From: Cheilinus undulatus
Lineage: Eukaryota; Chordata; Actinopteri; Labriformes; Labridae
Length of the DNA: 64,000 nucleotides
Assembly (NCBI RefSeq): GCF_018320785.1
Contig: NC_054884.1
Location: 18,601,667 to 18,665,666, forward strand
Reading direction: 5' to 3'
The notes under the pieces are model-generated. The model was not told the DNA's origin. It saw only the letters and a program-made list of their open reading frames with translations, and did no database searches. Both the position numbers and the translations under genes were made by a program. Positions 23,861 through 35,900 of this stretch are shown one piece after another. Positions within the stretch are counted from its first letter, which is position 1. Every line of letters begins with the position of its first letter.

Positions 23861-24604
23861 TAAGGCTGGCTCAGACTACATGATTTTTCTGGTCATTCAG
23901 GACAGAACCATGCCAGACTGTGTGACCAAAATCTTGTCCTGCCTTGGCCGACAGCCTGGCCACACTACAAGAGTGGTCAGGACCGCTCAACGTATGCTGG
24001 CGTCACCACTGTTTGCGCAACTGAGTGTGAGTTCACAGGTTGTCGGGGGGCGGGTCAAAGAGTGTCAGTCACTCTACAACAGAAGCACTTTATGTGATTG
24101 TAGCGGTCTTTTGCTCAAAAAAAGGAAAATAAGAAACAATTATGGATTGGATTATGGATAATAAGAATGGATGTATCAAGAGGAGGACAATAGGGTCTGG
24201 GTCTCCTTCAGATAGACCTTCAGGTATGCATGTGATAACGTAAATAAAACAAAATAAAATGTACACATTAGTTTTAGGGAATAAAAGGTGGTAAATCTTG
24301 TAAGTGATGATGCAAAGACAATGAGCAAATGATCTCTCGTTGTTAGACATCAGGATTCACCTCGTTGACTTCAGGTCAGGGTGTCAAACTAGATGACGAT
24401 GTACGAAAAATTCTGACATGCTAGTCTTGTTGAATCGTGGTCGTGAGGAATCGTAAGGACTCTTGGACACGTTGTAATTATGTCACACTACAAGACCGTT
24501 TGTAGTTCCCGACTCTCAAAATCTGGACGAGTTTTGATGATGAGCTGCAACGTCGCAGTCGGGCTTAAATCTGGCTGAATTCGTGTAGTCTGAGCCGGCC
24601 TTAA
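23861..24604. mobile_element. DNA-transposon-derived element with terminal inverted repeats
   Basis: The left end AAGGCTGGCTCAGACTACAT and the right end GTGTAGTCTGAGCCGGCCTT are inverted repeats about 740 bp apart. The flanks are compatible with a TA duplication. No transposase is recognisable, so it is non-autonomous. Confidence 0.65.
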
Positions 24605-24754
24605 AGACTGCCACAGAAAATCAATGTATCATTTCAATTTTTTATAGAAACAATAAGTAACTTCAGTCCTCACCATACATAAAGAATATTTATTCTTTTT
24701 CAAAATTTGGACCCCTTAAATGTCAGTATTTTAGAACTTGATTAGAACTTGATT

Positions 24755-25681
24755 TTTCAACCTTTCTGTGTCCCTTTTTACCCTTTTGGACTTTTCTTTG
24801 AGATAACTTTGGTTGTGTTGATGCATATAGCATACATTTTGCTAAGGGTATGTATTTTGGGGTGAATTTTGGTATTTCAGGAAAAGAAAAAGTTAAAGTC
24901 TTTAATACACTTTATAAAATAAACATTCACATTAGTGTCCCTAAGGGTATTTTTTACCCTGTTGACTTCCATTAAAACACATATTTTAATACACTGTCAT
25001 TGCAGTTTGATTTTTTTTAATCCTTGGTGTAGAAATCCCTTCAAAATTGTAATTTTATTGTTTTTTTATAAAAGGTGATATTTTCTCATATACTATTTAC
25101 CCACCACTGAGAGGCCCTGTCAACATTTTTCCATTATCCTATTATATCACGCACTGAAGGCCAATTTAATAAATAACAAAAATTGTTTTGGTGTGTTCTA
25201 GGGATGTCATAGTGTGGTGTGAATGTGTGTAGAGGAATTGGTGTGTGTGTGTGTGTGTGTGTATGCATGTAGCCCAAACACCGCCACTAAAATCATGGTC
25301 AGTGCAATGCGAAATGATGATCCCTATTTTACAAAGCTTGCCAGATTTTTCAGGTAGATGAGGCTTGTGTGTGTGCAGGTGTAAAAAGAAATCACCACAT
25401 AGTAAAAATCAATAACAAAAAAGATTTTTTTGAAGGGACTGCAACACCAAGGAATGAAAAAAAAAATCAAACCGCAGCGGCAGTGTATTAAAGAATGTGT
25501 TTGTAATGGGAGGCAATGGGATAGAAAAATACCCTTAGGGTGTGATTTTTTTTTTTACACATGGAATTAAATATTTTAACAAAAAAATCCTGAAATACCA
25601 AAATTGCCCCAAAATACACACCCTTAGCAAAATGTATTACATACGCATCAACGCAACCAAAGGGACACAGAAGGGTTAAAA
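24755..25681. mobile_element. Foldback element with about 300-bp inverted arms
   Basis: The left arm (24755-25068) and the right arm (about 25415-25681) are inverted copies. Shared blocks are CTGTGTCCCTTT, CATTTTGCTAAGGGT, TTTTGGTATTTCAGGA, CCCTAAGGGTATTTTT, TTAATACACTG and CCTTGGTGT, in the same order when one arm is reversed. The central loop holds a GT repeat (25241-25263). Confidence 0.75.
25241..25263. repeat. Dinucleotide repeat (GT)n
   Basis: About eleven perfect TG/GT units lie in the loop of the foldback element. Confidence 0.9.
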
Positions 25682-26215
25682 GTTACCAAAAGGCTTAATG
25701 GATAATAGGCAAAAGGGTGTTAAAAAGATTTGGTTAAAGTTAGCAATAAATTGCAAAAAAAGGGGAAAAAATTTGTTTAAAAGTGGAGAAGATATGGTAA
25801 AAATGGGCATGTAGCATAAAGGGGTTTAAAGCCACACTAAGAAGTATGATCAAGAGGGTAAGAAAGGCAAGAAAGGAAAAAAACGCAAAATAGGCAAAAA
25901 GGTGGCAAAATGGGTATAGAGTTGCAAAAATGAGGCAAAAAATGATCAAGTCAAGAAAAATTAATGTTCAAGTGACAACGCAAGGCAAAGGATGGAAAAA
26001 ATGGGTTGAAAGTGGTCAAAAGGATGCACAACGGAAAAAAACGCAGCATAAATGGGTCAAAAGCTGCATGAAAAAAATATACGTAAAGATGGCAAAGTAG
26101 GTTTTAAGAGGCAAAAGTGAGCAAAAAGTGGCAAAAAAACAGGCAATTATGGGAAAAAAAGTGGCACAAAAGGTTTTAAAGTGGCAAAAAAAGTTTATTT
26201 GGCAAGAAAGATTAA
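25680..26215 (+). repeat. 'gtggcaaaa' repeat cluster
   Basis: Same family as 23035-23430, directly abutting the foldback element on the left and a Tc1-like remnant on the right. Confidence 0.75.
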
Positions 26216-26221
26216 AAGGGG

Positions 26222-27010
26222 GGGGCACAGTCATGTTGAAATAGAAAAGGGCCTTCCCCAAACTTGCCACAAAGTTGGAAGCATAGCATTGTCCAAAATG
26301 TCTTGGCATGCTAAAGCATTAAGATTGCCCTGGACATAAGGGGCATAGCCCAAACCCTGAAAAACAGCCTCATAATATTATCCCACCTTCACCAAACTTC
26401 ACAAAATGCAGTCAGAGAGGTAATTCCAAACCCAGACTCACCCATCTAGCTCCCAATCAGAGAAGCATGTTTAGTCACTCCATAGTCCAGTGACAGTGTC
26501 CTTTACACCACTCCATCTGATGCTTGGCTTTGGTCCTGGTGGTGGGAGTCTTGCATGCAACTACGCGTCCATGGAAACCCATTTAATGAAGATTCCCCCA
26601 CACAGTTTTTGTGCTCAAATTAATGCCAGTGGAAGTTCAGAACTCATCAGGTATAGAAATAGCTGAGCGGTGGCAACTTTATGTGCCTTAGCAGTCGTTG
26701 GCTCTGCTCTGAGATTTTTGCACAGCCTTCTGCTTAGTGACTGAGTTGTTGTTGCTCCTAAATGCTTCCACTTTCTAACAATGTAACTTATAGGTGACTT
26801 TGAAATATCCAGCAGGGATGTCATTTCACAAACCATTTTATTGCAAAGGTCACAGAGTTTTTCAGAAAAACCTGTTTTGTATTACACATGTTATCAAATG
26901 GAGACTGTATGGCTAGGTGCTTGATTTTATACACCTGTGGCAACAGGTCTGAATGAAACACCTGAATTTAATCATTAAGCACAGCCGAATACTTTTGTCC
27001 ATATGTGTAC
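26222..27010 (-). mobile_element. Tc1-like remnant, truncated
   Basis: It ends with ATACTTTTGTCCATATGTGT, the terminal repeat shared with elements at 35455, 40710 and 55328. The interior resembles them (GGGCACAGTCATGTTGAAAT). The left terminus is lost at the boundary with the 'gtggcaaaa' repeat. Confidence 0.7.
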
Positions 27011-28099
27011 CTGTTAAAATTGTTTTGAAAAATCGGCTGTTTAATCAGTCCTTTACTGAACAATAATGAATGAAACTGACCATTCCTAAGGTTAATAAAC
27101 ACTATTTCTTATCTTCTCTACAGTCTGTAACACAATTGTGTCCCTACTTTGAGATGAGCTACGGCCAGCGTTTAGTGAATTATTCTTTGAAGTTAATTTT
27201 TTGTTATTATGCAGTTGCTTTGGCTTTTTGTAGCACCTGTTGCATTTGCAGTGGGTTTCAGACACTGCAGTTGTTTTGGATTTTTTGCACATGCTTTTTT
27301 TGCATTATTTCTAAATATATGGTGCTTTTGTCTTAATTAGTATCAATTTTGCCATTGCTGGTCATTTGCACTTGTTGGCCACCACAGTGAGGGCTTGTGA
27401 TGATTTAAAGGTTAGGTATGTGATTGTGCTTCTTATGTTAGTGTTTATATATTTCAATAAAGTATCAAAATCATTAATTTTAATACTTTGTACATATCAA
27501 ACAACTCAACAGTGTTTAATCACATATCTATTCACGGGAAGCTTACTGACAACGCCTTTTCTCACTTTGTTTTATTCTTTTAACAAACCACACTAAGTGT
27601 TTTCATCACACAACTATTTCCTTGAATCATGGGGCTGGCTGCACAAGTTCTTCACCAAACAAAGCTGGCATTGAAGTCAGTCTCACAGGAAAATCTGCAT
27701 AAATGTGGACTGACTGAAAGTACTTTATATAATTTAGCACAGTGAGACAGAAATAACACAGGCGTGAGAATAAAACCTCAAAGTCTGTCAGCATGTGAGA
27801 ATGGAGATTGGGATCATGCTCATGCTGCTGGTGGATGTCGTTTTTTATGTGAGACACATTTGCACCATGGGTGAAGTCATCCACTGAGTTAGAGGTCCTG
27901 CCCGTCACTTTTCAGAGGATACCCTACTTTCTACAGATTTTTAAGAGTTGCAGTTCTGTCATACTGTAAAATACTTAAAATCAGCTTTGATTTATAGAGT
28001 TTAATTAACACTGTGAATATAGCTGTGTTTTTGACTTTAGAATAGAGATCTAACTTCACCTGATCGACCTGGTTAGAGATCTATTCCCTTGTTTTTCTC

Positions 28100-28268
28100 G
28101 CCAAAAAAGAAATGTTGTATTTTACTCTACTCCTCAGTAGCTACCCAGAACTTAAAATACACTTTAAATGCGTTACTCTTACTTGAGTTGATTTATAGAT
28201 CAGTGAATTTTGACTACAGTATCTGTACTTTCACTTGAGTACAGTAGTTGTGTACTTTTCCACCTCTG
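28100..28268. mobile_element. hAT-type MITE fragment
   Basis: It ends with CTTGAGTACAGTAGTTGTGT then ACTTTTCCACCTCTG, a common terminus of fish hAT MITEs. The other end is unclear. Confidence 0.5.
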
Positions 28269-29179
28269 TTTAAATCTTTAATTATAGATATGAAGGTGTT
28301 TTAGGGAGTATACAATGTAACAAAATGTATCAAGGCTATAAAATTGTACACCTAATGAATCTTATTTGTTCTTTTTTTTCAGTCAGTCATAAAGACAGAG
28401 AGGCAGGATTACACTGATTGATCGATAATAGCATGCCAGGATTTCTTCCATGCTCTCTTCATCAACAGCTTTGAACCTGCCCAGCCCACAGCCGCTACTC
28501 TCACATCGCTTCTTCCTTCAAGCAGCCAACTCCTACGGTGGGCCGTCCTAGAAAGTAAAAGACATGCAGCTTATGTAAGTCTTGAGATGTTAACACATTG
28601 ATTTCTCAAAAGTTCAAACTATTTTAAAGCTCACCTGTGGCTGGCTGAAGTCACATGCACATCTCATATTTAAAAAAGCAGAGGTAAACATGCTAATAGC
28701 CTGATTGAAACTCTGGTTGGAGCAGTTCATGGGCACACATAACTCATCTAGTCTGATTAAAGATACAACACTCAGAAGACACAAACCCCATTATTAAGAT
28801 CAGCTGGACATGTTTGCTTATAGAAGTGAATAACCCATCGTAAGAACAGCAGACTAATATTGACACAGCATGCTCCTTAAAAGTGCATTTTGCATTTTCA
28901 TGCGGATGAAGATGGTTTTGAGAATGGAACGTGTGGACAGAATTGATTTTGGAAACAGAGAGAAAGCCCAAGTTCAAAAATATCCCCTTATGTGTGGATG
29001 AGGCCTGAGACAACATTTTCTACGGTAGACACTGCGTGTTCCAAAGGGCTACTGTGAGTCAGGCTCCATTAATATTTCCTACTGTCAGTGGAGGTTGTTG
29101 GCTGGATGGTAACAGTACCTTGGTGACTGGGAGGGGTATGGTCCAGAAGAGAGGTCTTTTAGAGTTACATTCATGACAT

Positions 29180-32075
29180 AACAGCCTTGTTAACATTACC
29201 TAAGTAACTTGCATAAATAAAGCAGAGAAAAAGGTCAGAGGTCTAATCCAGGATTCAATTATTTATAGACCCATTTTAGAAGTAGTTATACAAACAGTGG
29301 CCTAGCATAGCTACACTAGCTACATAGTTAATGTTACTATATAAGCCAATTTAGCTACTTTAGCTTTAGCCATGTGAGCTTTATGAAACATACCTAATGC
29401 TAATGTAGTCATGTGAGCCAATTAGGTAACGTATCTGCATATCTTACATAGCTTAGTTAATCTAATCAAATGTAGCTAACGTTGCTTTGTTAGCTTTAGT
29501 TATGTTAGCTCTGTAGCCATTTTACATGAAAATAATATGAGTTTTATGATTTTTAAAACCATTAAAGATGTACAGTCTTTAGCTATGTTAGCCTACCTAC
29601 GTATCTTACATTACTTATGTAGCTTTGTTAGCTTAAACCTTAGCTACATCAGCTTCATTTGTGTTTTTCATGGAGGGCAAGCGTTCCTGTAAGTAGACTG
29701 TTTAACCTGCTGTAGCTAACATTCTGCCATTAGGCTTTGCAGATCAGGTTTTTGATTTTTAACTACTGGTATACTTACCCTTACCTCGAGACTTACCCTA
29801 ACTCTACCAGAAGTTAAATCAGGTTTTAGTGTGAAAGTTTTGCGTGTATTTCAGTCCTTACAGAGGTGGCGACTCACAGGAGTGGTCTGCAAGGGTGGTC
29901 TGAGATCTGTGGTGTGCAGTCGGACTATCTTGGGTTTTTTGAGTAATTCTGCTTTGCTTTTCTTTTTTAGATTCATTTGGGGCATATTGCCATTATCAGA
30001 TAGGACTGCTGAAGGAAGTCAGGAAAAACGGAGAGAAATAATGGGGAAGACATGTACCAAACATACACTATAGTCTCTGCTTATGGGTGCCTGCTCTACC
30101 CGCTGAGCCACACTGGCACTCGTAATTCTGTCTTTGACATCTTGCCTCCTTAGCACAGCAGCTTAGTGACTCATGCTTTCTTAACCTAATGTGCCAAATA
30201 TGATCACTATCAACTCTATCAAACTTCCAGACACACAGATAGCTGTCTAATTACTATACATTCATTTATTTTTCCTTCATACTGTAGTTTATTTCAATTA
30301 CATTCAAACTACTAATAACTAACAAAATCAGACAGAGTGGGCCACTCAGATCATTCAGATGTCTTCAGTTCATTGGTGTGATGCCAGCCAAAGGGTGTGT
30401 TATTTGCAGACTTACAGTTGGAGATAAGATCAATCTGCTAAAGCAGTTTCTGAAAAATGATAAACAGGGTTTGTACACCAGAGCAAAGACATTTTATTTC
30501 ACAGTGCCATCACCGTCAGGACTGGTATTTTTACTCTGCATGTGTATACACGTGAGACTTACATTGTAACATCATATGCAGACCAAAGGATTGCACTGAA
30601 TTCATGATATCATCTATTTCTCTTGAGATTTTTTTCACCTCCACTGACATGCAGCTTTTCTTTGTGCATTGCACACTTTGTGTTTTGGGGCACATTTAGA
30701 GTCTGATTAAGCTGTTTAGTGTTACAGTTGCTTGTCAAGGGCTTTCCAAATTTAGGGGTGTTTCAAATGTGGCAGATGAATAATTCCCCCTCTTCCTCAC
30801 CTTGAGCAGCATCACAATGCCTTTTTTTATAGCCCAGCAAATCATGAGATTCCTGTATGTCGACTAAAACAAACTGGCAGACTTTCTGGCAGAGCAGCAA
30901 TTAGTTTTTTAAATGCCATTCGTTTGTTTTAGCTCAGCTAAACAGCTACCTGTATAAATGTTAAAAAAGCTTTAGGGCCTTGAAACTTCAAAGTATCCTT
31001 AAAATGACAGGTTAAATATGCGACATGGAAGTATGTGTGCTAGTTTTGGTGCTGTTATTGTGGTGACAGGCAATAACAGCATTTGGCAATGCAAATGGGG
31101 AATTCTTTGTGGACCAGACCGTCCATTCCAGTCTGCACAGACTTTAAAGGCTGAGTCTACTGAAGCGCAAGATTAATTTTATTTGCTCCCAGTTTAAATG
31201 TCTGTCCTAATTTGAACCTTTTCAGAGATCATGGGTGCTTGACAAAGCAACAAAACACAGCATTTTCTCTTAGAAACTGGGTTGCACATGGATACTTCCA
31301 ACCAAAGACTGTATAAACATGGATATTGTCCCATGATATCACCCATAAGTTTCTGAGGAGGAACCGTGGAGTCAGATTTTCTGGAAATGCTATCTTCAGT
31401 GAAGATGCTATCTTCTCTGACGTAACAGTGAGTGAAAAATGGTTTCATTTAATGCCAACATGCCTAAGACAGTTCAATGTTATGCAGAAGCAAAACTTAC
31501 TTTTATTCTTGGGCCTGTTTCTTGCTATCCAATAAATTTACAGTATCAAGTGTTTTTGTCCACAGTACATGCTTATATGGTTTCAAGCTAGCGCTTCTTT
31601 AGCTACCTATAGTTCCCAACTCCCAATGCAGATAATGCAGCTAAAGCTAGGCTCACAAAGCGGCTATGCAAGCTGCGATCTATGTTATCCATGTAGCTTA
31701 ACTAGCTTTAGCAATGTTAGCCAAAGCTCATGTTACTAAAGCTAACTCAACCATCAATAACCAAGCTACGTAGCTATACCTACGCTTACAAAGCAGCCAT
31801 GTAAGCAACATAGATGTGTTATCTATGTAGCTACATAAGCTTTAGCTACGTATGCTAAAGCTCACGTTGCTGAAAGAACTCAGTAACGTCGGCTTGTGTA
31901 ATAATGTTAAATATGTAGCTAGTATAACTATGCTAACAGCTAAAGCTAACGAAGCTAAGGCAAGACACCTGTGTAGCTTAGTTTTAAATTGGGTCTATAC
32001 ATAATTTAATCCCGGATTAGAACTCTGACCTTTATCTCTGATTTATGAAATGTTTCTTGGTCTGTAATGTTTGAA
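29180..32075. mobile_element. Large inverted-repeat structure with GCTA-rich arms
   Basis: Left (about 29180-29700) and right (about 31580-32075) arms match when one is reversed. Markers are AGGTCAGAG.TCTAATCC, TATAGACCCA and ACTAGCTACATA.TTAA, in the same order. Both arms are packed with TAGCT/AGCTA motifs. The 1.9-kb centre carries a SINE fragment but no gene I can recognise. Confidence 0.6.
29955..30122 (-). mobile_element. tRNA-derived SINE fragment
   Basis: On the minus strand a tRNA-like A-box region (TGGCTCAGCGGGTAGAGCAG) is followed by a body rich in CTTCC/TCTCC. A similar body is at 49255-49430. Confidence 0.5.
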
Positions 32076-32517
32076 CTGTAACTATTTCATGAATGTAACT
32101 GCCAGACTTTGTTTATGGATCAAGTTTAATCTTAAAACTGGAAACATGTTGTACAGGCAAATTACAGCACTTCCTTTCTGAGATATATGCTGTCTCAGAT
32201 GAATGTCTGTGAGAATGATGGTCAGAGGTGTAGCCTATAGTCTCCAGTCAGACCCTCAGCTCTGCACAGCAGTGATGCTTATATCATAATCATCATGTAT
32301 TTACTACTGTATGTGAAGTACTACAGTAATCAAATGTTTGGCATCAAATAATCTGAATTCTTTTGTTACAGTCCTCATACTGTCTCCAATTAAAATCCAA
32401 ATCTCTCCTACATTTCAAAGTAGGATTCCAAAAAAGCACAATTGAAGCTCATACCAACTGTTCAAAATGTTTAGTTTCAACATCCAGCATAATTTCAATT
32501 TCCAGCCAGTCTGTACC

Positions 32518-32591
32518 TTTATTTCAGAAACCGTGAACAAAAAGACAAAAAATCATGTCAACTTTAGCTCAGCATCATACAAGTGTTTATT
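32518..32591 (-). terminator. Candidate poly(A) signals for the tandem CA gene
   Basis: The minus strand has AATAAA at 32591-32586 and 32523-32518, about 225 and 290 nt after the stop codon of the tandem CA gene. Confidence 0.4.
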
Positions 32592-32813
32592 TTTATATCT
32601 AAAACCCATTTCCCACCAAAACAGCATAATGCTACTTAGAGTATCACAGTACAATAATAAATCACCTCTGTTTGCCTCTTTGTTGTAGTTCGTGTCTTTA
32701 ATTTGCAGTTAAGCCAAACCTACAAGTATGACAATGAGAACAGGAACAGTGCAAGACAGTAAATTAGTGCAATATACATGATTCTTCACAGTAAATTTTG
32801 TTTGTCAACTGTC

Positions 32814-32984
32814 TTACAAATTCAGGTTATAAGAAAGGGCACAGAAACATGCCAGCAGCAGAAATAGTAGGACAGGAACAGGGGCACCGGCTGTAGATTT
32901 GGTGGTAAAGACTGTCCTGTTATGAAGATCCTGTGCAGGCCGAAACACGTTCTTATATCCTGCATGAGTCGGGAACATCTTCAT
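32814..32984 (-). CDS. Tandem CA gene: last exon with GPI signal
   Basis: After ccccaccag, this 171-nt exon encodes [19 protein letters not shown], a Thr/Ser stretch, then [15 protein letters not shown] and a short end before TAA. The pattern is that of a GPI-attachment signal. It joins in phase 0 to the exon ending at 34751. Confidence 0.85.
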   Translation of the reverse strand: MKMFPTHAGYKNVFRPAQDLHNRTVFTTKSTAGAPVPVLLFLLLACFCALSYNLNL

Positions 32985-35900
32985 CTGGTGGGGTTAGAGA
33001 AAATGTTAGATTGCATGTTTTGGATTTACTAAAGTTAAAAAGATATTTGGAACTAATGTACATTGATTTTAGAGGTATTTATTTGAAGTTATGTCCCTGC
33101 AAAAAGTCCAGTGACTAATGGGGTGAAGTCAGGCAGGCACCAGTCTTATTGCACAGGGAGTTGCAATTAAGTTCTATTTTCCATAAACGTTAGGGTTGGA
33201 CCAAGCATTTTAACTTAATTCTGCAAGCCAACAGGGGTAAGAACTCTATTACAAATAAAGAATAATTCTCGTCATAGCTTTAATCACAGATTAACATTCT
33301 CCAACTCTTTATAATGAGTAATTATGTTAAAAAGTACTGGGTGTGAGTTCTTGTGTAAAAGGGTGTACACAAGAACTCACACATCACATAAAAACTTTCC
33401 ATCTCAATGCCAGTGAACAACACTACAGGTTCTTCCCCTTTCACTCCTGTTTTGCTTTCTTTCTCCCACTCTCTTTTCTTCTTCGTTCTTTTCCTTCTTT
33501 CCTTTCGTTTCTTCCTCTTATCTTAATTGATAATTATAACCTCTTTTGGCACATGCCTTGTCTTTGTTTTTGTTGTCTGCATTTATTTAAAACTAATCTA
33601 GTTATCATCTCAGCACAGAGTAACTGGTAAGTCTTAATTAATCTGCCTTTAATTAGTCTTTAAAAGCAGAATTGTGGGAGCAGGACCAAAGCTCAATCAG
33701 GTTTTCCTGCGTTTCAATATATCCCTACTAGACCATCTCCTCCACTTGTTTTCAGATTCCGCAGCCTGCTTCCCACCCCTTATTCTCTATTTTCTTTCTT
33801 TCCAGAGGACCCAAAGGGAGTTTGTCTTGCCCGTGTCACATTGACACTAGTTTTTTTAAGCCAAATTATATCTAAGGCCCCTTAAGAGTTCTCTGTTTCC
33901 TTTGAAGGACCCATATATGACCTTAAATGACACACCAGTCTTGAATTTAAACTTAATCTCCATTTCATTTGAAAAATTCCTCAAACAAAGATATACAAAC
34001 ATGTTCACATAACTGAAATGCCAAAAAAATGAGGAGTGCCAGTAATACAACAACATGTTTTGATTGATTTGACGTGGAAGAGATAATGTGACATGACGGA
34101 AGAAAAAGTTCCCTAGTGAGGACGTAACCACCACATATCAGATTGCTCTTACAGATGCAACCCCAACTGTTGGCTGCCTTACACTAACGACTTTTTGTGC
34201 AATTTCAAAGTTGCAGACAAAGTTACAAAACTGGAGTAAAGTCGGTGGATTCTTGCTAAAATTGCAACGTTCCCCCTGTTGTCTCAGTTCTTAGGTGTAA
34301 GGTGGTTGTAAGACTGAATCCAAGTAGTTTTAAGGCAGTCCTTCTTCAATCTTGGATTTCTACTCAATGTAAATTATTTAAAAACATTGGATTATAAAAA
34401 ATATTAACTTCTTCTTCTATATCTTGTTCTTTGCCCAAAAATTCTTGTTGTGAATTTCCACCAGATGCATGATGGGAAATAAAAATCTCAGAAGGAATCA
34501 TATTCAAGTCCTGCTGTTGGTGACCTACAGTCCTTGCAAAATCTTAGTCCGGGACAATGAACTCAGCGACTTGCCGACAGATTGTCTTTAAATATGAGAG
34601 GGTCTTAGATGTTTGTCTTTTTAGAGTCTTTAATGTAAGGCCAGCCTTACATGTCCCAATTCATGACTTTATTCCTGTTATAAGTACAAAGCAAAAAATG
34701 CTTTCTATGTGATGTAAAATCAACACAAAGAAAAGATATGAAGCACATACCAGGTCTTTATCCACTTTGATAGACTCTTTAAAAACAGTCCAGACCACGG
34801 CTTCATTACAACTTGGGGTGGTCAGGGAGCCGTTGTAGCGATAGTATGCAGCTCGATCCACGTCACCAAGCAGATCGTCAATAGAGATCTCTTCTGTGAC
34901 AGTGGCTTTGGAGCCTAAAAGAAGCAAAAACAGAAAATTAAGTGCCAACATTCAGTGTTGTTCTTAATTTTACAAAAGTTACCATGTGCACCCACTGATG
35001 TTTTGTATGAGTGGAAGGTAGCTGGTCAGTTTCTTCCAGGCGTTCATATCAGATGTTGGCTTTGACGTGGAACTTGTCTGCAGAGATAAACAATGGAGAA
35101 GATTTAAAAGATTTGACGGGAGATTAAAACAAACAACCTGTTTGGAAAATTCTTCAGCTCTTACCTCATGATGACTAGATCCACCACTGCTGCTTTTGGT
35201 AGAATCTGTGGCCTGAAAAATTGATGCTATATTTTTAATATGAACTTTTTGGTAGCAAGTTAGATTTAAACAAAAACTTGACCTATTACTTTCATGTCCC
35301 TATTTAACATAGTGGGTTGTAAATACTAACTTAAGTCAAACATTTACTTGAGGGGGACTGTAAAGAAAAGAACAAAGAAAATATGGGGACATCTCAGGTT
35401 AAGATTAAATATTTCATTGCCTATTAGCACATGATGTTCATGGTTGTTGAACCACCTGATGCCACAGGTGTTTAAAATCTCACACCCATTCCACAGTCAA
35501 CTGTAAGTGATATTATTCAAAAGTGGAAGCTTTTAGGAACAACAGCAACCCACCCATTAAGCAGAAGACTACATAAAGTCGCAGAGGGGGGCCAACGACC
35601 ACTAAGGCACATGGCGTGTAAAAGTTGCCAAGGCTCTGCTGATTCCATAGCTGAAGAGTTCAGAACTTCCATTGGCATTAATGTAAGTACAAAAACAGTG
35701 CTGCAAAAGCTTCATGGAATGGGTTTCCATGGCTGAGTAGCTTCATGCAAGCCTCACATCACCAAGTCCAATGCCAAGCATCGGATGAAGTGGTGCAAAG
35801 CACACCAACACTGCATTGTAGAGCGCTGGAAGGGTGTGCCGTGGAGTGATGAATCATTTTGATTTTATTTGGGCAAGTCTAAGTTTGTTGGATGCTGTAA

